Positions 26,280 to 35,971 are shown, counted from the stretch's first letter. The stretch: 64,000 bases of DNA from Chitinophagales bacterium (GCA_016787295.1 JAEUUX010000066.1:21736-85735), one strand, 5' to 3'. The notes: generated by a model from the sequence alone, not told the origin. Made by a program: numbers and translations.

Positions 26280-28340
26280 ATGGTACACAACTTACAAACG
26301 CCCGAAGCTTTACAACTTTGGTGGGATAATCTAACGCCACAATGGAAGCAACTGTTTCTACAGCAAATGACTCTTCGGACCAAACAGCGCAAAAAACAAG
26401 CACCAACAATAGAGGATTTGCGAAACATCATTGCGCTCAAAAAGATGCAAATTAGTCATTCCAAAATTACTAATTTACAACCACTTGCGCAGTTGCGTCA
26501 TTTGCGACATTTGAGCATTCATCATTGCATAGTCACCGAAATTTATGCTATAGCTTATCTCCCCGAATTGGTGCATTTCACTTGTACCGACACACCTTTG
26601 GGCAATATTTCGCCTTTGAGCCATTGTCCGCAATTGGAGGTGGTGAAAATTGATAAAACCTTAGTCAAAGATTTATCTCCCTTGAAAGAATTGGTTAGTT
26701 TGCGCGAAATTTCTTGCGCCCATACCAAAGTGACTAACATTGCTCCTTTGCGAAATCTACCTTTGTTGCAGGTTGTGGACATTAGTTTTACGCGTGTTGA
26801 CGACTTGTCGCCGTTGCGCGATTTGAAGTATTTGCAAGTGTTGCGTTTCGAGTCTACTTTTGTCAATAATATAGAATATTTGCTACAATTGCCACAACTG
26901 AATATTGTGCATTGTGAACAAAACGACATCAAAAATTTGGGCTTGTTGCTGCATCTGTCCAACATACAGCAAGTTTTTCATGGCAAACAGTTGGTCAATT
27001 CCATAATTATTGAGACAACAACACCCACAACTACTTTCAATACACCCAGCAAAGAGCTGAAAAACCCTCAGCTCTACGAAAAAAGACTAACATGGTGGCA
27101 GGCTTTGCCCGAACCGTGGAAACAAATTTTTTGTTACCACGTTTTGGATATGTATTATGTCGAAAACATCCCATCGGAATACAATTTGGCAAAAATATGC
27201 CAACTGAAAAAAATTAGTGTGGCGATTCCTTTTGCACTCAATTATCAACATAAATCGGGCATCGCACCGCATTTGCTTATCACTTCGCTTGAGCCATTAG
27301 CAGCCTTAGAGCGTTTGGAGCAAATTGATATTTCGGACTGTCATATCACCGACCTTAGTCCTTTGGCAAAACTGTCGCGCTTGCACAAGTTGATTTGCAA
27401 CAACACACCTGTTAGTAATTTTCAGGCATTGGCATATTGTAATGCTTTACGCCGTATTGAGTGCAAAAATACCAACGTTTCGCGCCATGCCGTTCATGCC
27501 TTTCGCCAATATCAACCCAATTGTCGGATTGTGACCGACACCTTGTCTGAACTAAATCCTTTTGCATGGTTGTCTAACTTGGCATTCAAATCAGCCGACG
27601 ATGAGGAAACCTTTGAATCAAGCAATAATTTAGATTCTGCTGATTTGCGCCGAATTTGGTGGGACGATTTGCACGAAAATTGGCAAAAAATGTTTGCAGA
27701 ACGCTTTTTTGAGCAAAAAAACAGCGAAAATTTTGTGCCATCTGACGAAAATTTAGTAACTTTGCTCCAAACAAAACGCTTAGACTGTAGCCATGCAGCT
27801 ATTATCAACCTCAAAGCCTTGCGGGTGTTCCAGCATTTGGAGGAATTGGACTGTAGCTATACCGATATTTGCAGTTTAGAGCCTTTGAGCGAGACCTATT
27901 TTTTGCGCCAATTGATGTGCAACAATACGTATGTGGTGAGTCTGTTTCCGTTGGCTTTTTTGCCAAATTTGAATCTGTTAAACTGTAGTCATACGCCGAT
28001 AACGGGTTTGGAGCCGCTTGCACACAAATCTGCCATTACGCACCTCTATTGCGAACAATTAGACCTCGATGATATTGATGCCAAAATAATTGCTACTTTG
28101 CCCCAGTTAACCCATTTGTCCATCGCACAAACGAGCATCACAGACCTGAAATTTGCCAAACCCTTACACCGTCTCAATTATTTGGACTGTAATCACTGCG
28201 CTATCAGCAGTATTTTGCCAATCATCAATTTGCATTTGCTACAATATCTCAATTTTGCAGACACCCTTATTCCGCAAGAAGACATAGATTTGCTCCAAAA
28301 ACAACACCCCGACTGCAAAATAGTTCTCAATTCGGAATAA
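26280..28340 (+). CDS. Leucine-rich-repeat protein with three W-W-x2-L-x3-W-x3-F modules
   Basis: 686 residues, no signal peptide. Three similar blocks each open with an aromatic helix (LWWDNLTPQWKQLF at about 12, WWQALPEPWKQIF near 265 and IWWDDLHENWQKMF near 460) followed by a short helix. Each then carries irregular 22-23-residue leucine-rich repeats of the L--L--L--L-CSHT-I--L-PL type, close to the bacterial internalin/SDS22-like style. The block structure suggests internal triplication. Such proteins usually mediate protein-protein contacts in the cytoplasm. No partner can be named. Confidence 0.85.
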   Translation: MVHNLQTPEALQLWWDNLTPQWKQLFLQQMTLRTKQRKKQAPTIEDLRNIIALKKMQISHSKITNLQPLAQLRHLRHLSIHHCIVTEIYAIAYLPELVHFTCTDTPLGNISPLSHCPQLEVVKIDKTLVKDLSPLKELVSLREISCAHTKVTNIAPLRNLPLLQVVDISFTRVDDLSPLRDLKYLQVLRFESTFVNNIEYLLQLPQLNIVHCEQNDIKNLGLLLHLSNIQQVFHGKQLVNSIIIETTTPTTTFNTPSKELKNPQLYEKRLTWWQALPEPWKQIFCYHVLDMYYVENIPSEYNLAKICQLKKISVAIPFALNYQHKSGIAPHLLITSLEPLAALERLEQIDISDCHITDLSPLAKLSRLHKLICNNTPVSNFQALAYCNALRRIECKNTNVSRHAVHAFRQYQPNCRIVTDTLSELNPFAWLSNLAFKSADDEETFESSNNLDSADLRRIWWDDLHENWQKMFAERFFEQKNSENFVPSDENLVTLLQTKRLDCSHAAIINLKALRVFQHLEELDCSYTDICSLEPLSETYFLRQLMCNNTYVVSLFPLAFLPNLNLLNCSHTPITGLEPLAHKSAITHLYCEQLDLDDIDAKIIATLPQLTHLSIAQTSITDLKFAKPLHRLNYLDCNHCAISSILPIINLHLLQYLNFADTLIPQEDIDLLQKQHPDCKIVLNSE

Positions 28341-28377
28341 ATAGGGTTTCATGGACTAAATATTCGGCAAAATGCCT

Positions 28378-28385
28378 TACCTTTG
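28378..28385 (+). promoter_or_regulatory. -7 box TACCTTTG for the lipocalin-like gene
   Basis: Exact match 66 bp upstream of the chosen ATG at 28452. It supports initiation downstream rather than at the GTG at 28398. Confidence 0.55.
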
Positions 28386-28451
28386 TGACTTTGAAAGGTG
28401 GAGGTCGTCGAAAGGATGAAGGAACTTTTCTATGAGTTAGTAATAAGTGCT

Positions 28452-28925
28452 ATGCAAAAATATGTACAACAAGTATTTGGGTTGTTTTTCCTCGTATTGT
28501 TAAGTGGCTATGCTTTGTCTGCTCAAAACCAAACAAGTATACAACAACAAATTCAGGGTAAATGGCAATGGATAGAATATCTTGAAGAACCAGGACGAAC
28601 ACCTATACCAACACTTCCATATATTATCACACCTAAGAGTTGTGGCTGTGAACGTGTTTTAACAATTACTCCTACAACCATCAAAAGCCACAAAGCCACC
28701 AAAGGTAAACTTTATAAGTTGAGCGCTGTTGAACAACAAAAAGGTATCCAAAATAGTTCTACTTATACCATAAGCGAAGGCAAGGCTTTGTTCGAAGAGG
28801 AAAAACCTATCTTTATTAATAGTGATATTTTGTTGGGACAAATAACTATAAAAAATGATACTATGCTTGTATTCGATCTTAGTTGTGCAAGTAGGTATCA
28901 AATTTTCAAAAAAATTGGTCCGTAA
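28452..28925 (+). CDS. Secreted lipocalin-like small protein
   Basis: 157 residues from the ATG at 28452 (MQKYVQQVFGLFFLVLLSGY, ending ALSAQ), giving a signal peptidase I site. The mature part starts with the QGKWQWIEYL motif and has the strand-rich layout (VLTITPTTI, TYTISEGKALF, DTMLVFDLSC) seen in lipocalin-like proteins of Bacteroidota, which bind small hydrophobic ligands or have unknown roles. A CGC and a later Cys may form a disulfide. An upstream ATG at 28416 is possible but would bury the signal peptide. Confidence 0.7.
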   Translation: MQKYVQQVFGLFFLVLLSGYALSAQNQTSIQQQIQGKWQWIEYLEEPGRTPIPTLPYIITPKSCGCERVLTITPTTIKSHKATKGKLYKLSAVEQQKGIQNSSTYTISEGKALFEEEKPIFINSDILLGQITIKNDTMLVFDLSCASRYQIFKKIGP

Positions 28926-28982
28926 ATGCAATGAGTATTTAGCATTATCTTTTAATCATAAAAAAAACCATATAACATCACC

Positions 28983-29630
28983 ATGTTAGACCAAATTATC
29001 CGCTTGGTGCAAGACCAAGCACAAGATTACTTTATCCAAAACCCCGATGTGCCTAACGAACAAGCACAAGATGCCGCACAAGCAGCAGGGGCTTCTCTCT
29101 TAGCCGCTTTTCAGCACCAAGTAGCGAGCGGCAATGTAGAAGGTTTGCAAAATATGTTGTCGGGCGGACAAGTAGACGCAGGCATGATGCAGCAAATTCT
29201 TCAACAAGCAACAGGATTGCTTGGCGGACACTTGCAACAACAAGGTTTGAGTTCTGCCAATGCTTTGTCGGCTTCGCAGGGCATAATGCCCGCTATTTTG
29301 CAAATGGTACTCGGCAAGTTCATGTCTAAAGCCCCCGGCGACTCAGCTTTCGATGCTGGTAGCCTTATCCAAATGGTTTTGGGTGGTGCTTTGGGTGGCA
29401 ATAGTGGTAGCGGTGGAGGTTTGGGCAGCTTGTTGGGTGGTTTGTTGGGCGGTATGCAGCAACAGCAGCAAAAAAACAGAGGTGGAGCTACCCGTACTGA
29501 TGGCGGCGGCAACGACCTTTTGGGTGGTTTGTTGGGAAGCATCTTAGGCGGCGGCGGTCAACAACAACAAAACCAAGGAGGTGCCGATATATTGGGAAGC
29601 ATCTTAGGCAATGTTTTAGGTAAAAAATAA
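28983..29630 (+). CDS. DUF937/YidB-like protein with Gly/Gln-rich tail
   Basis: 215 residues. The N-terminal half is helical and alanine/glutamine-rich (LDQIIRLVQDQAQDYF, GIMPAILQMVLGKFMSK), resembling DUF937/YidB-type proteins. The C-terminal 80 residues alternate glycine-rich runs with LLGGLLGS-ILGG repeats and polyglutamine stretches. The tail may be disordered or self-assembling. No signal peptide. It is followed closely by a DUF4332 gene on the same strand, so the two are probably co-transcribed. The molecular role is unknown. Confidence 0.7.
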   Translation: MLDQIIRLVQDQAQDYFIQNPDVPNEQAQDAAQAAGASLLAAFQHQVASGNVEGLQNMLSGGQVDAGMMQQILQQATGLLGGHLQQQGLSSANALSASQGIMPAILQMVLGKFMSKAPGDSAFDAGSLIQMVLGGALGGNSGSGGGLGSLLGGLLGGMQQQQQKNRGGATRTDGGGNDLLGGLLGSILGGGGQQQQNQGGADILGSILGNVLGKK

Positions 29631-29670
29631 CCATTATCATATTCTATTTTTCTAATAAATACTGTATACT

Positions 29671-30078
29671 ATGGCGTATAAAATCGACGAAATCGAGGGC
29701 ATCGGTCCTGCCTTAGCCGAAAAATTTAATGCTATTGGCATCAAAACCGTAGAAAAATTGTTAGAGCGCGGAGCCACTCCCAAAGGTCGCGCAGAGTTGG
29801 CAGAACAGACAGGCATTGCCAAAGAAAAAATTCTAAAATTCTGTAATCATGCCGATTTGTTCCGCATCAAAGGTGTTGCGGGTGAATACTCCGAATTGTT
29901 AGAAGCATCAGGCGTAGATACCGTAAAAGAATTGCGTAACCGCAAACCCGAAAACCTTCATGCTAAGATGGTTGAGGTGAATGCTGAAAAAAAATTGGTT
30001 CGCCAGCTACCTACGCTTGAAAAAGTGGAAGGTTTTGTAGCGGCTGCCAAAGAACTTGAGCCTGTAATGACTTACTAA
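29671..30078 (+). CDS. DUF4332 helix-hairpin-helix protein
   Basis: 135 residues. Two helix-hairpin-helix-like units are visible, IEGIGPALAEKFNAIGI and IKGVAGEYSELLEASGV, each followed by the T(V)(E/K)(K/E)L pattern typical of DUF4332. The family is thought to bind DNA through these HhH elements; that is family knowledge only. The gene sits 40 bp after the Gly/Gln-rich protein and ends just before a terminator, closing the transcript. Confidence 0.85.
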   Translation: MAYKIDEIEGIGPALAEKFNAIGIKTVEKLLERGATPKGRAELAEQTGIAKEKILKFCNHADLFRIKGVAGEYSELLEASGVDTVKELRNRKPENLHAKMVEVNAEKKLVRQLPTLEKVEGFVAAAKELEPVMTY

Positions 30079-30088
30079 ATCCGATATA

Positions 30089-30122
30089 AAAAACTGCCCC
30101 CGAAAGACGGAGGCAGTTTTTT
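30089..30122 (+). terminator. Terminator after DUF4332 gene
   Basis: Stem arms AAAACTGCCCCCG and CGGAGGCAGTTTT (one bulge) followed by a T run, 11 bp after the stop. Confidence 0.85.
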
Positions 30123-30156
30123 TGTTGTTGTGTACCAACCATACCACAAGAAGCTG

Positions 30157-30164
30157 TATCTTTG
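30157..30164 (+). promoter_or_regulatory. -7 box TATCTTTG for the di-haem peroxidase
   Basis: Exact match 48 bp upstream of the ATG at 30213, directly after the preceding terminator. Confidence 0.55.
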
Positions 30165-30212
30165 TGCTGCAAAAACAGCAAATAGTTATTCCTAACAACA
30201 CAAACAAAAATC

Positions 30213-31226
30213 ATGATTACAGAAAAAAAACAAACAAATAGTAAATTGTGCTACACATTATTTTCATTATCCCAAACGCTTGTGAGCGTGTTTTTTATAA
30301 GTATTTTGGTCACGATTTGGGGATTTCGCAGCATCGATACACCACAAACACCTGCCGAATTGGGGAGAAAATTATTTTTTGACCCCATATTATCCTCCGA
30401 CCGCTCGGTGAGTTGTGCTTCGTGCCACAAACCCGAATTTGCTTTTGCCGATACGGTGGCTTTTAGTAGTGGAGTCAATGGCAAATTGACGCGTCGCAAT
30501 ACACCAACTGCTATGAATACTGCCTCGCGAAGCAGTTTTTTCTGGGACGGACGTTCGGCTACCTTAGCAGAGCAAGCCTTACAACCTATCCAAAACCCCG
30601 ATGAAATGAACTTGAGCATAGAAGAAGCCGTGCGCCGTTTGCGACAAAACGAACAATACCGCCAATGGTTCAAAACTATTTTTGGCAAACAACCCAATAG
30701 TCATAACTTGGGCGAAGCCATCGCCGCTTTTGAGCGAACTTTGGAAACAGCCAACACGCCTTGGGACAAATATGTGGTTAGCAACGACAGCTCTTTAATA
30801 ACAGCAACCGTTTTGCAAGGCAGTTTGTTGTTCAGAACCAAAGCTCGCTGTGTTGAATGTCATTTTACACCCGATTTTACAGGTGACGAATTTCGCAATA
30901 TCGGTTTGTATGACGAACAACAATGGACAGACAAAGGACGTTTTGACATTACTAAAAACCCCGACGACCTTGGACGTTTCAAGGTGCCGGGATTGCGAAA
31001 TGTGGGAGTTACTGCGCCCTATATGCACAACGGACAATTTAAAACCTTAGCCGAAGTTGTGCATTATTACAACCAACCACAGTCGTTTGTACAACACCCC
31101 ATCAACCGCGATACAGTGTTGAACCAAGAACTCTTACTTACAGCCCAAGAAGAGGCTGCTATTGTGGCGTTTTTAGAAAGTTTGACCGATAAACAGTTTG
31201 AGAAAACTCAAAAAATAAAAAATTAA
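30213..31226 (+). CDS. Di-haem cytochrome c peroxidase / MauG-family protein
   Basis: 337 residues with a single N-terminal hydrophobic segment (about 14-38) for export to the periplasm. Two haem c sites are seen: CASCH near residue 68 and CVECH near 209. Family landmarks include LGRKLFFDPILS, the NTPTAMN segment and the late MHNGQFKTL with the distal Met ligand region. It would reduce hydrogen peroxide with electrons from small cytochromes, or act as a MauG-like oxidase. The usual length is matched. Monocistronic, converging on the PagL-like gene. Confidence 0.93.
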   Translation: MITEKKQTNSKLCYTLFSLSQTLVSVFFISILVTIWGFRSIDTPQTPAELGRKLFFDPILSSDRSVSCASCHKPEFAFADTVAFSSGVNGKLTRRNTPTAMNTASRSSFFWDGRSATLAEQALQPIQNPDEMNLSIEEAVRRLRQNEQYRQWFKTIFGKQPNSHNLGEAIAAFERTLETANTPWDKYVVSNDSSLITATVLQGSLLFRTKARCVECHFTPDFTGDEFRNIGLYDEQQWTDKGRFDITKNPDDLGRFKVPGLRNVGVTAPYMHNGQFKTLAEVVHYYNQPQSFVQHPINRDTVLNQELLLTAQEEAAIVAFLESLTDKQFEKTQKIKN

Positions 31227-31240
31227 AACGCATAATTTCT

Positions 31241-32413
31241 TCAAAAAATATATCCCATTCCCGCCGAAAAATAATCTGCATTGGCATAATGCGTTCGCAA
31301 GTAAACTCCAACCAACAATTGTTTTCCGTAGTGTTGATAAGTGGGACGAAAATAGTATTGTACTCCCAATTTAGCAGGCAAAGGCTGTCGTTGCAAAAAG
31401 GGATTATAGGCATAAAAACCTGTGGTGAGCAGGAGTGAAAAACGTCCAAAAAAACTCTCTACGCCCAGATATGGCGCTACTTTAAGCGCTTTTGCTGTTG
31501 CTTGGTTGCTAGGAAAAGCCACTTGGTTGAGGACAAACCACCGAATAGATTCATAGTAATTGGTTTCTACACCTGCCAAAAACTGCCAAGCTGGTCGCCA
31601 CCGTTTAGTAACAAATACATCTGCCACATAGATAGGAAAAGACGGTCCCCAAGCTGTTTCTCCCGCGTGTTGCCCGTATGCCAAACGCATTCCGATGTGC
31701 CACTTAGAGCGCACAAAAGGTGGTAGGTCGGGCAAAGTGGCAGATTGATTGGGAGCAATATCTGTATCAAAGGAATAACGCAAAGTCACTCCTGCCGCTG
31801 CTACATTGATGCCTAAGTTGGGTGCTTGGCTGCGGGCGTTGGAGAAATGCGTCAGGCTACCCTCGCCCAACACTGCCCAATGATTGGCAGCCTGCCACAC
31901 TGCCGATATTTGGACGGTAGTACAGTTGTTCCAATGCGACCCAATGACATTGTTGGTTGTGTTGTTGAGGCGATGATACGGACGGCTGATATAAGCGAGA
32001 CCACTTCCCAAAGTGTAGCGCAACGAAAAATTATCCCAACGATTCACAAAACCAATGCTTCGAACCAAACCGAAACCTTCTCCAAAAACGGAACGGTTGC
32101 CAAAACGTCCATAGATGCCTTGCCACGACACAATAGGATAATGATGGTATTGGTGCCACAATTGGCTGCCATTGGTTTGGCAAATATGGCGCAAAAAAAA
32201 CACCGAAGAACTTTCGGTAATGGAAGGCAAAAAAATGGGTGTATGTTTGATTATGCGACCATAATGTGCGCCCAATTCCCAACCATTTTTGTTATGTAGA
32301 ACAACATTCGTCGCATTTTGCGCCATTGTATTAGTGTTTATAATGCAGAATAATAACACAAAATAAGTGACACAAAGTGCCATATAGCGGCAAAAATCAG
32401 TTTTTTTTGTCAT
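31241..32413 (-). CDS. PagL-like acyloxyacyl hydrolase (lipid A deacylase family)
   Basis: 390 residues with an N-terminal export signal ending near TMAQ. The strand-rich body and the C-terminal aromatic (YIF) are typical of an outer-membrane barrel. The key motif is LTHFSNARSQAPNLGIN: the His-Ser of PagL enzymes embedded in the H-SN---PN-GIN pattern. Family members remove acyl chains from lipid A at the outer membrane, remodelling the endotoxin. It is longer than proteobacterial PagL, as usual for Bacteroidota homologues. Promoter word TATCTTTG lies on the minus strand at 32452-32459. Confidence 0.8.
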   Translation of the reverse strand: MTKKTDFCRYMALCVTYFVLLFCIINTNTMAQNATNVVLHNKNGWELGAHYGRIIKHTPIFLPSITESSSVFFLRHICQTNGSQLWHQYHHYPIVSWQGIYGRFGNRSVFGEGFGLVRSIGFVNRWDNFSLRYTLGSGLAYISRPYHRLNNTTNNVIGSHWNNCTTVQISAVWQAANHWAVLGEGSLTHFSNARSQAPNLGINVAAAGVTLRYSFDTDIAPNQSATLPDLPPFVRSKWHIGMRLAYGQHAGETAWGPSFPIYVADVFVTKRWRPAWQFLAGVETNYYESIRWFVLNQVAFPSNQATAKALKVAPYLGVESFFGRFSLLLTTGFYAYNPFLQRQPLPAKLGVQYYFRPTYQHYGKQLLVGVYLRTHYANADYFSAGMGYIF

Positions 32414-32451
32414 TTTGGCGTAAGAAAATAAATAGTCTAAAAAAAATGCGC

Positions 32452-32459
32452 CAAAGATA
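32452..32459 (-). promoter_or_regulatory. -7 box TATCTTTG for the PagL-like gene
   Basis: Exact match on the minus strand, 39 bp upstream of the start at 32413. Confidence 0.55.
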
Positions 32460-32543
32460 CACCCAAAATATCATTTTCTCATAAAATATCCCTAATATTA
32501 CGCCCCAATAACACACATTAATAACGAACTAAAATAGTATAAC

Positions 32544-34172
32544 ATGCTCCTACAGAACAGATATGACTATGAACCAACAACTGATTGGTTAGCGGACGGC
32601 AGCGCCTCGCGCATATATAAAGCCACCGACATACAACAACAAAAACCAGTGGTGTTGAAATTTTATCACCATTTGGGCAATTTGACACCTATTGCTTTTA
32701 AAGCAAACATGCAAAAAGCGGCAACTTTGTCTCATGACAATTTGGTGCAGTTGTATGATTATTTCGAAATAGAAAACATCAACCCGCTCGGACAGTTAGA
32801 TTACATTCGTATTGGTGTTTGGGAATATGTCGAGCGTGCCGAAGCCCAAGCCGATGCGACGGAATCTTTGTTGCGTCAAGCCAATAATGCTATTCGTTAT
32901 TTGCAAGAACAAAACAATAGTCATGGTTCGTTGGAGATAGACAATGTTTTTGTGACTGCCGACCAACAGGTCAAATTGAATAATGCCAGTATTTTCCGAA
33001 ACGAATACAGTACCACAATGCAAGATGTTGTTGCTCTTAGTCACATTTTGCGCCAGCATTTAGCCAACGAAAACGACGAATTGAAAGACAATACCCGCGA
33101 AGTATACCGTGTTATTATTGACCGTGCTGCCACCGACCAATTAAACGACCCCAAAGACATTGACAATTTATTGGATACCTACGAACGCAATAAACGTTTT
33201 GATAGTGTGTTGCCATTTTCAAAAGAGCAATTCGAAAGCCGATACAATCTGCAAGGTATCATTGATAGCTCCGATGAACACACAACCTACCAAGCCACTG
33301 ACAATTTATCCGACGAAAGTTTGCAATTGGTGGTCTATCACGAAACACCTTCCGCCAAATTGTACAATAGTTTGCAACAACATGCACGCGGCAGTTGGTT
33401 TAAAGTGGATTTTGGAGATAAATTATGTTTGGTAGCTACTCAAAGCGAAACCGCCCAACAAGATGCTCCTTTGGCACAAACCACCGAAGAACTTGCACAC
33501 ACTGCCACCGTGCCAACTGCTGCCTTGGCTGCTCTTGCCTTTGATGAAGTGGATACGACTGCCGATGTGTTGCCCGAAGACAAAGATACTGCCACTTTTG
33601 TAGAGGATACTGCCGAAACTGACAGAGCAAGCGCAACACAGGGCGAAATGGTAGAAGAAGAACTAATAGCCGACGAAATGCCCGCTGCGGCGGATATGTC
33701 TGCTGATAGCAACGAGGCTACTGCTGAAGCAGTAGATGCCAACTTTCGGAATGAAGAAACAATTGCCGAAACAAGCGAAACCGCCACTGTTACTGAAGTA
33801 CTTGTTGATGTTGCCAATAGCGTTGCTGATGATGTGCCTGATATGGTGGAAGAACAAGCCACAGCGGTAGCCGATGAAACAGAGGCGGAAATGGACGCTA
33901 CTTTGTTACAAGAAATCAAAGCCAGCGATTTTATGGACGAAGACCTTAAGTCGACCGAAGTGGTGCGTAACGAAGCCATTGCTCAAGTATTGCAAGAAGA
34001 AAACGAGTTGGACGATTTGATTAAGGATTTCGAAAGACGAAAATTGGAAGATGCTGAGGAAATCGCTACCGAAAACCTCAAATCGACCGAAATCATTAGG
34101 GGCGAAGCGATGGAACAAGTTCAGCGCGATATAGAACGTATGTTGGCAAATAAAAAAGACTTATCTGAATAG
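32544..34172 (+). CDS. Kinase-fold protein with degraded active site (pseudokinase-like) and acidic tail
   Basis: 542 residues, cytoplasmic. Residues 5-200 follow a Ser/Thr kinase: glycine-rich region (WLADGSASRIYKA), VVLK with Lys39, and a helix leading to HGSLEIDNVFV at 127-137, where an active kinase would have HRDLKPxN. The DFG position reads LNNAS. The catalytic and metal-binding aspartates are therefore missing. Residues 230-300 look like a second, shortened N-lobe (RYNLQGIIDSSDEHTTYQAT). A very acidic Ala/Thr/Glu-rich region (about 310-460) and two copies of LKST-(V/I)(V/I)R-EA--QV near the C-terminus follow. A scaffold or regulatory role is the best guess. Confidence 0.75.
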   Translation: MLLQNRYDYEPTTDWLADGSASRIYKATDIQQQKPVVLKFYHHLGNLTPIAFKANMQKAATLSHDNLVQLYDYFEIENINPLGQLDYIRIGVWEYVERAEAQADATESLLRQANNAIRYLQEQNNSHGSLEIDNVFVTADQQVKLNNASIFRNEYSTTMQDVVALSHILRQHLANENDELKDNTREVYRVIIDRAATDQLNDPKDIDNLLDTYERNKRFDSVLPFSKEQFESRYNLQGIIDSSDEHTTYQATDNLSDESLQLVVYHETPSAKLYNSLQQHARGSWFKVDFGDKLCLVATQSETAQQDAPLAQTTEELAHTATVPTAALAALAFDEVDTTADVLPEDKDTATFVEDTAETDRASATQGEMVEEELIADEMPAAADMSADSNEATAEAVDANFRNEETIAETSETATVTEVLVDVANSVADDVPDMVEEQATAVADETEAEMDATLLQEIKASDFMDEDLKSTEVVRNEAIAQVLQEENELDDLIKDFERRKLEDAEEIATENLKSTEIIRGEAMEQVQRDIERMLANKKDLSE

Positions 34173-34191
34173 TTTTGATAATAATAACCCA

Positions 34192-34233
34192 AAACAGCCC
34201 GTTCCAAACTCTGGAAACGGGCTGTTTTTTTAT
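34192..34233. terminator. Bidirectional terminator between convergent genes
   Basis: Arms AAACAGCCCGTTCC and GGAAACGGGCTGTTT with a T run on one side and an A run on the other. It lies between the stops at 34172 (plus) and 34256 (minus). Confidence 0.85.
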
Positions 34234-34255
34234 AGTTTAATGACCAAAATATACA

Positions 34256-35971
34256 CTATAATTTCACGACTTTCTGGCTATATTGGAAAGTGGGTGTTTG
34301 GATATGTACCACATAAATGCCTTGTGGCAAAACCGCCGTAGACTCAAACGTCAATTGCTGTTTGCCTACATTTTGCTGGGCATTTGCCAAAGTTGCTACC
34401 ACTTTGCCTGACATATCAAACAATTGTACTACTACTTTTTCGGTTTGTTGCAAAGTATAATTGACTTGCAAATTGCGGTCTAAAATAGTAGGTTGAATAC
34501 TGATTTGATAGTTTTGACGAATAGGTTCTACACCATCGGCAATAACATTCACCACTTCACAAATCATCTCACCACTACACCCTTGAATCAAACCATCAAT
34601 TGTTAAACAAACATTATAACTGCCCGGAGCAGCATAGATATGAATAGGGTTTTGTAGACTTGAGACCACACCGTCACCAAAATTCCAAAGATAGGTATCA
34701 GGGCCACCCAAACCAGTCGATGTGTTACTAAACGTATAGGCATTGCCAGTCGCAACATAGCTGAAACTTGGATACAAATAACAACTTTGTTGAGCAAATT
34801 CGCTACAGAAAGAACTCATGCAACCGTCCGCAGTGGTAATGGTCAAACAAACAGGAATAAGGAAAGACACAGGCGAAATACCAGCGTTGTAAGTAACATT
34901 TTGTCCTGACAAAATAATGGTATCGGCAATTTTCCACGTCCAATCGATGATAGGACTGCCACTTGTTGAACTGTCATAGAAATAGAACACACCCAACGAA
35001 TCAGTGAAGCTAAAATTGGCATTACAAACCCCGCCTTGACATTCACCGGGCGTAAAACTTGTCACACCGCCATAATTAATAGCCTCACAGCTATTGCCAT
35101 AAGTCACACCATTACAACCACAAACGGGCTGATAAATATCAGGACACATGACATTGGGGTTGATTAGGGTTGAATCAACACAAGCACCACCACAATTCGG
35201 TCCGATTAAAGAACTTGGATTGTTGAGACCTGCCAAGAATTCAGATGTACAATTGCCGCCCAACAAACCACCCGTAAAGCAAATAACATTGCCATCGCAG
35301 TCATAGTAGTTGGTCGGGAAATCGGCGCACATCATATTGATGGTATTGTAAAAAACAGTTTGTCCGTTTACTGTGGTCATAAAAAATTGGTCGTTGCAGC
35401 TAAACGGGTCATTACAAGCCGCTTGCATCATTTCTTGCAACCAAGGCAAAGAAGTAGGCTCACAAGTATTACCTGACCCACAAGGTCCATCTGTCCAAAA
35501 GGTGACACCACCTAATTTTTGAGCAATGCAATCATTGTCGTAGGTCACACCGTTGCAGCCGCAAACAGGAGCATAAATCAGCGGACAAATGCCGTTGGGA
35601 TCAATCAACGAAGGGTCAATACATTCTACAGGCTCATCGCAAGGCGAGGCAATAGGCATGACATTGTTAAGATTAAAGCCAAGCGGACACATATCCGACG
35701 GCAATATTTCGCCCTGCACACAAAAAATCTCGCCCGAACAGTCATAATAAGTTGTAGGATAATCAACTGCCGTACAATTAGGGTCTACTTGTGGAAAAAA
35801 CAAGACAGTTCCATCGCTTAACGTGCCTGTTCGATATTCCAGCACACAAGGGTCATCGCAATGGGCAATCATAATGTTTTGTAACCAAGTCAAAGTGGCA
35901 GGGTTGCACTGCGACCATGCCAATAGTTGGTTGAACAACAAAAAAACAATCGTAAAAATTATGCGTTTCAT
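34256..35971 (-). CDS. Secreted Kazal-domain and PKD protein with T9SS type A sorting domain
   Basis: 571 residues with signal peptide MKRIIFTIVFLLFNQLLAWS. Two Kazal-like cysteine modules are seen, each with CP-IY-PVCGCNGVTY-N-C (about 130-165 and 270-310), preceded by paired repeats of the (L/T)-WLQ-(I/M)M--(A/H)C-DP type. A PKD domain with LWNFGDGVVSSLQNP lies near 430. The C-terminus (ISIQPTILDRNLQVNYTL ... SQKVVKL) is a type A sorting domain. Kazal domains often inhibit serine proteases, so extracellular protease inhibition is possible. The modular cysteine structure alone does not prove it. Confidence 0.88.
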   Translation of the reverse strand: MKRIIFTIVFLLFNQLLAWSQCNPATLTWLQNIMIAHCDDPCVLEYRTGTLSDGTVLFFPQVDPNCTAVDYPTTYYDCSGEIFCVQGEILPSDMCPLGFNLNNVMPIASPCDEPVECIDPSLIDPNGICPLIYAPVCGCNGVTYDNDCIAQKLGGVTFWTDGPCGSGNTCEPTSLPWLQEMMQAACNDPFSCNDQFFMTTVNGQTVFYNTINMMCADFPTNYYDCDGNVICFTGGLLGGNCTSEFLAGLNNPSSLIGPNCGGACVDSTLINPNVMCPDIYQPVCGCNGVTYGNSCEAINYGGVTSFTPGECQGGVCNANFSFTDSLGVFYFYDSSTSGSPIIDWTWKIADTIILSGQNVTYNAGISPVSFLIPVCLTITTADGCMSSFCSEFAQQSCYLYPSFSYVATGNAYTFSNTSTGLGGPDTYLWNFGDGVVSSLQNPIHIYAAPGSYNVCLTIDGLIQGCSGEMICEVVNVIADGVEPIRQNYQISIQPTILDRNLQVNYTLQQTEKVVVQLFDMSGKVVATLANAQQNVGKQQLTFESTAVLPQGIYVVHIQTPTFQYSQKVVKL

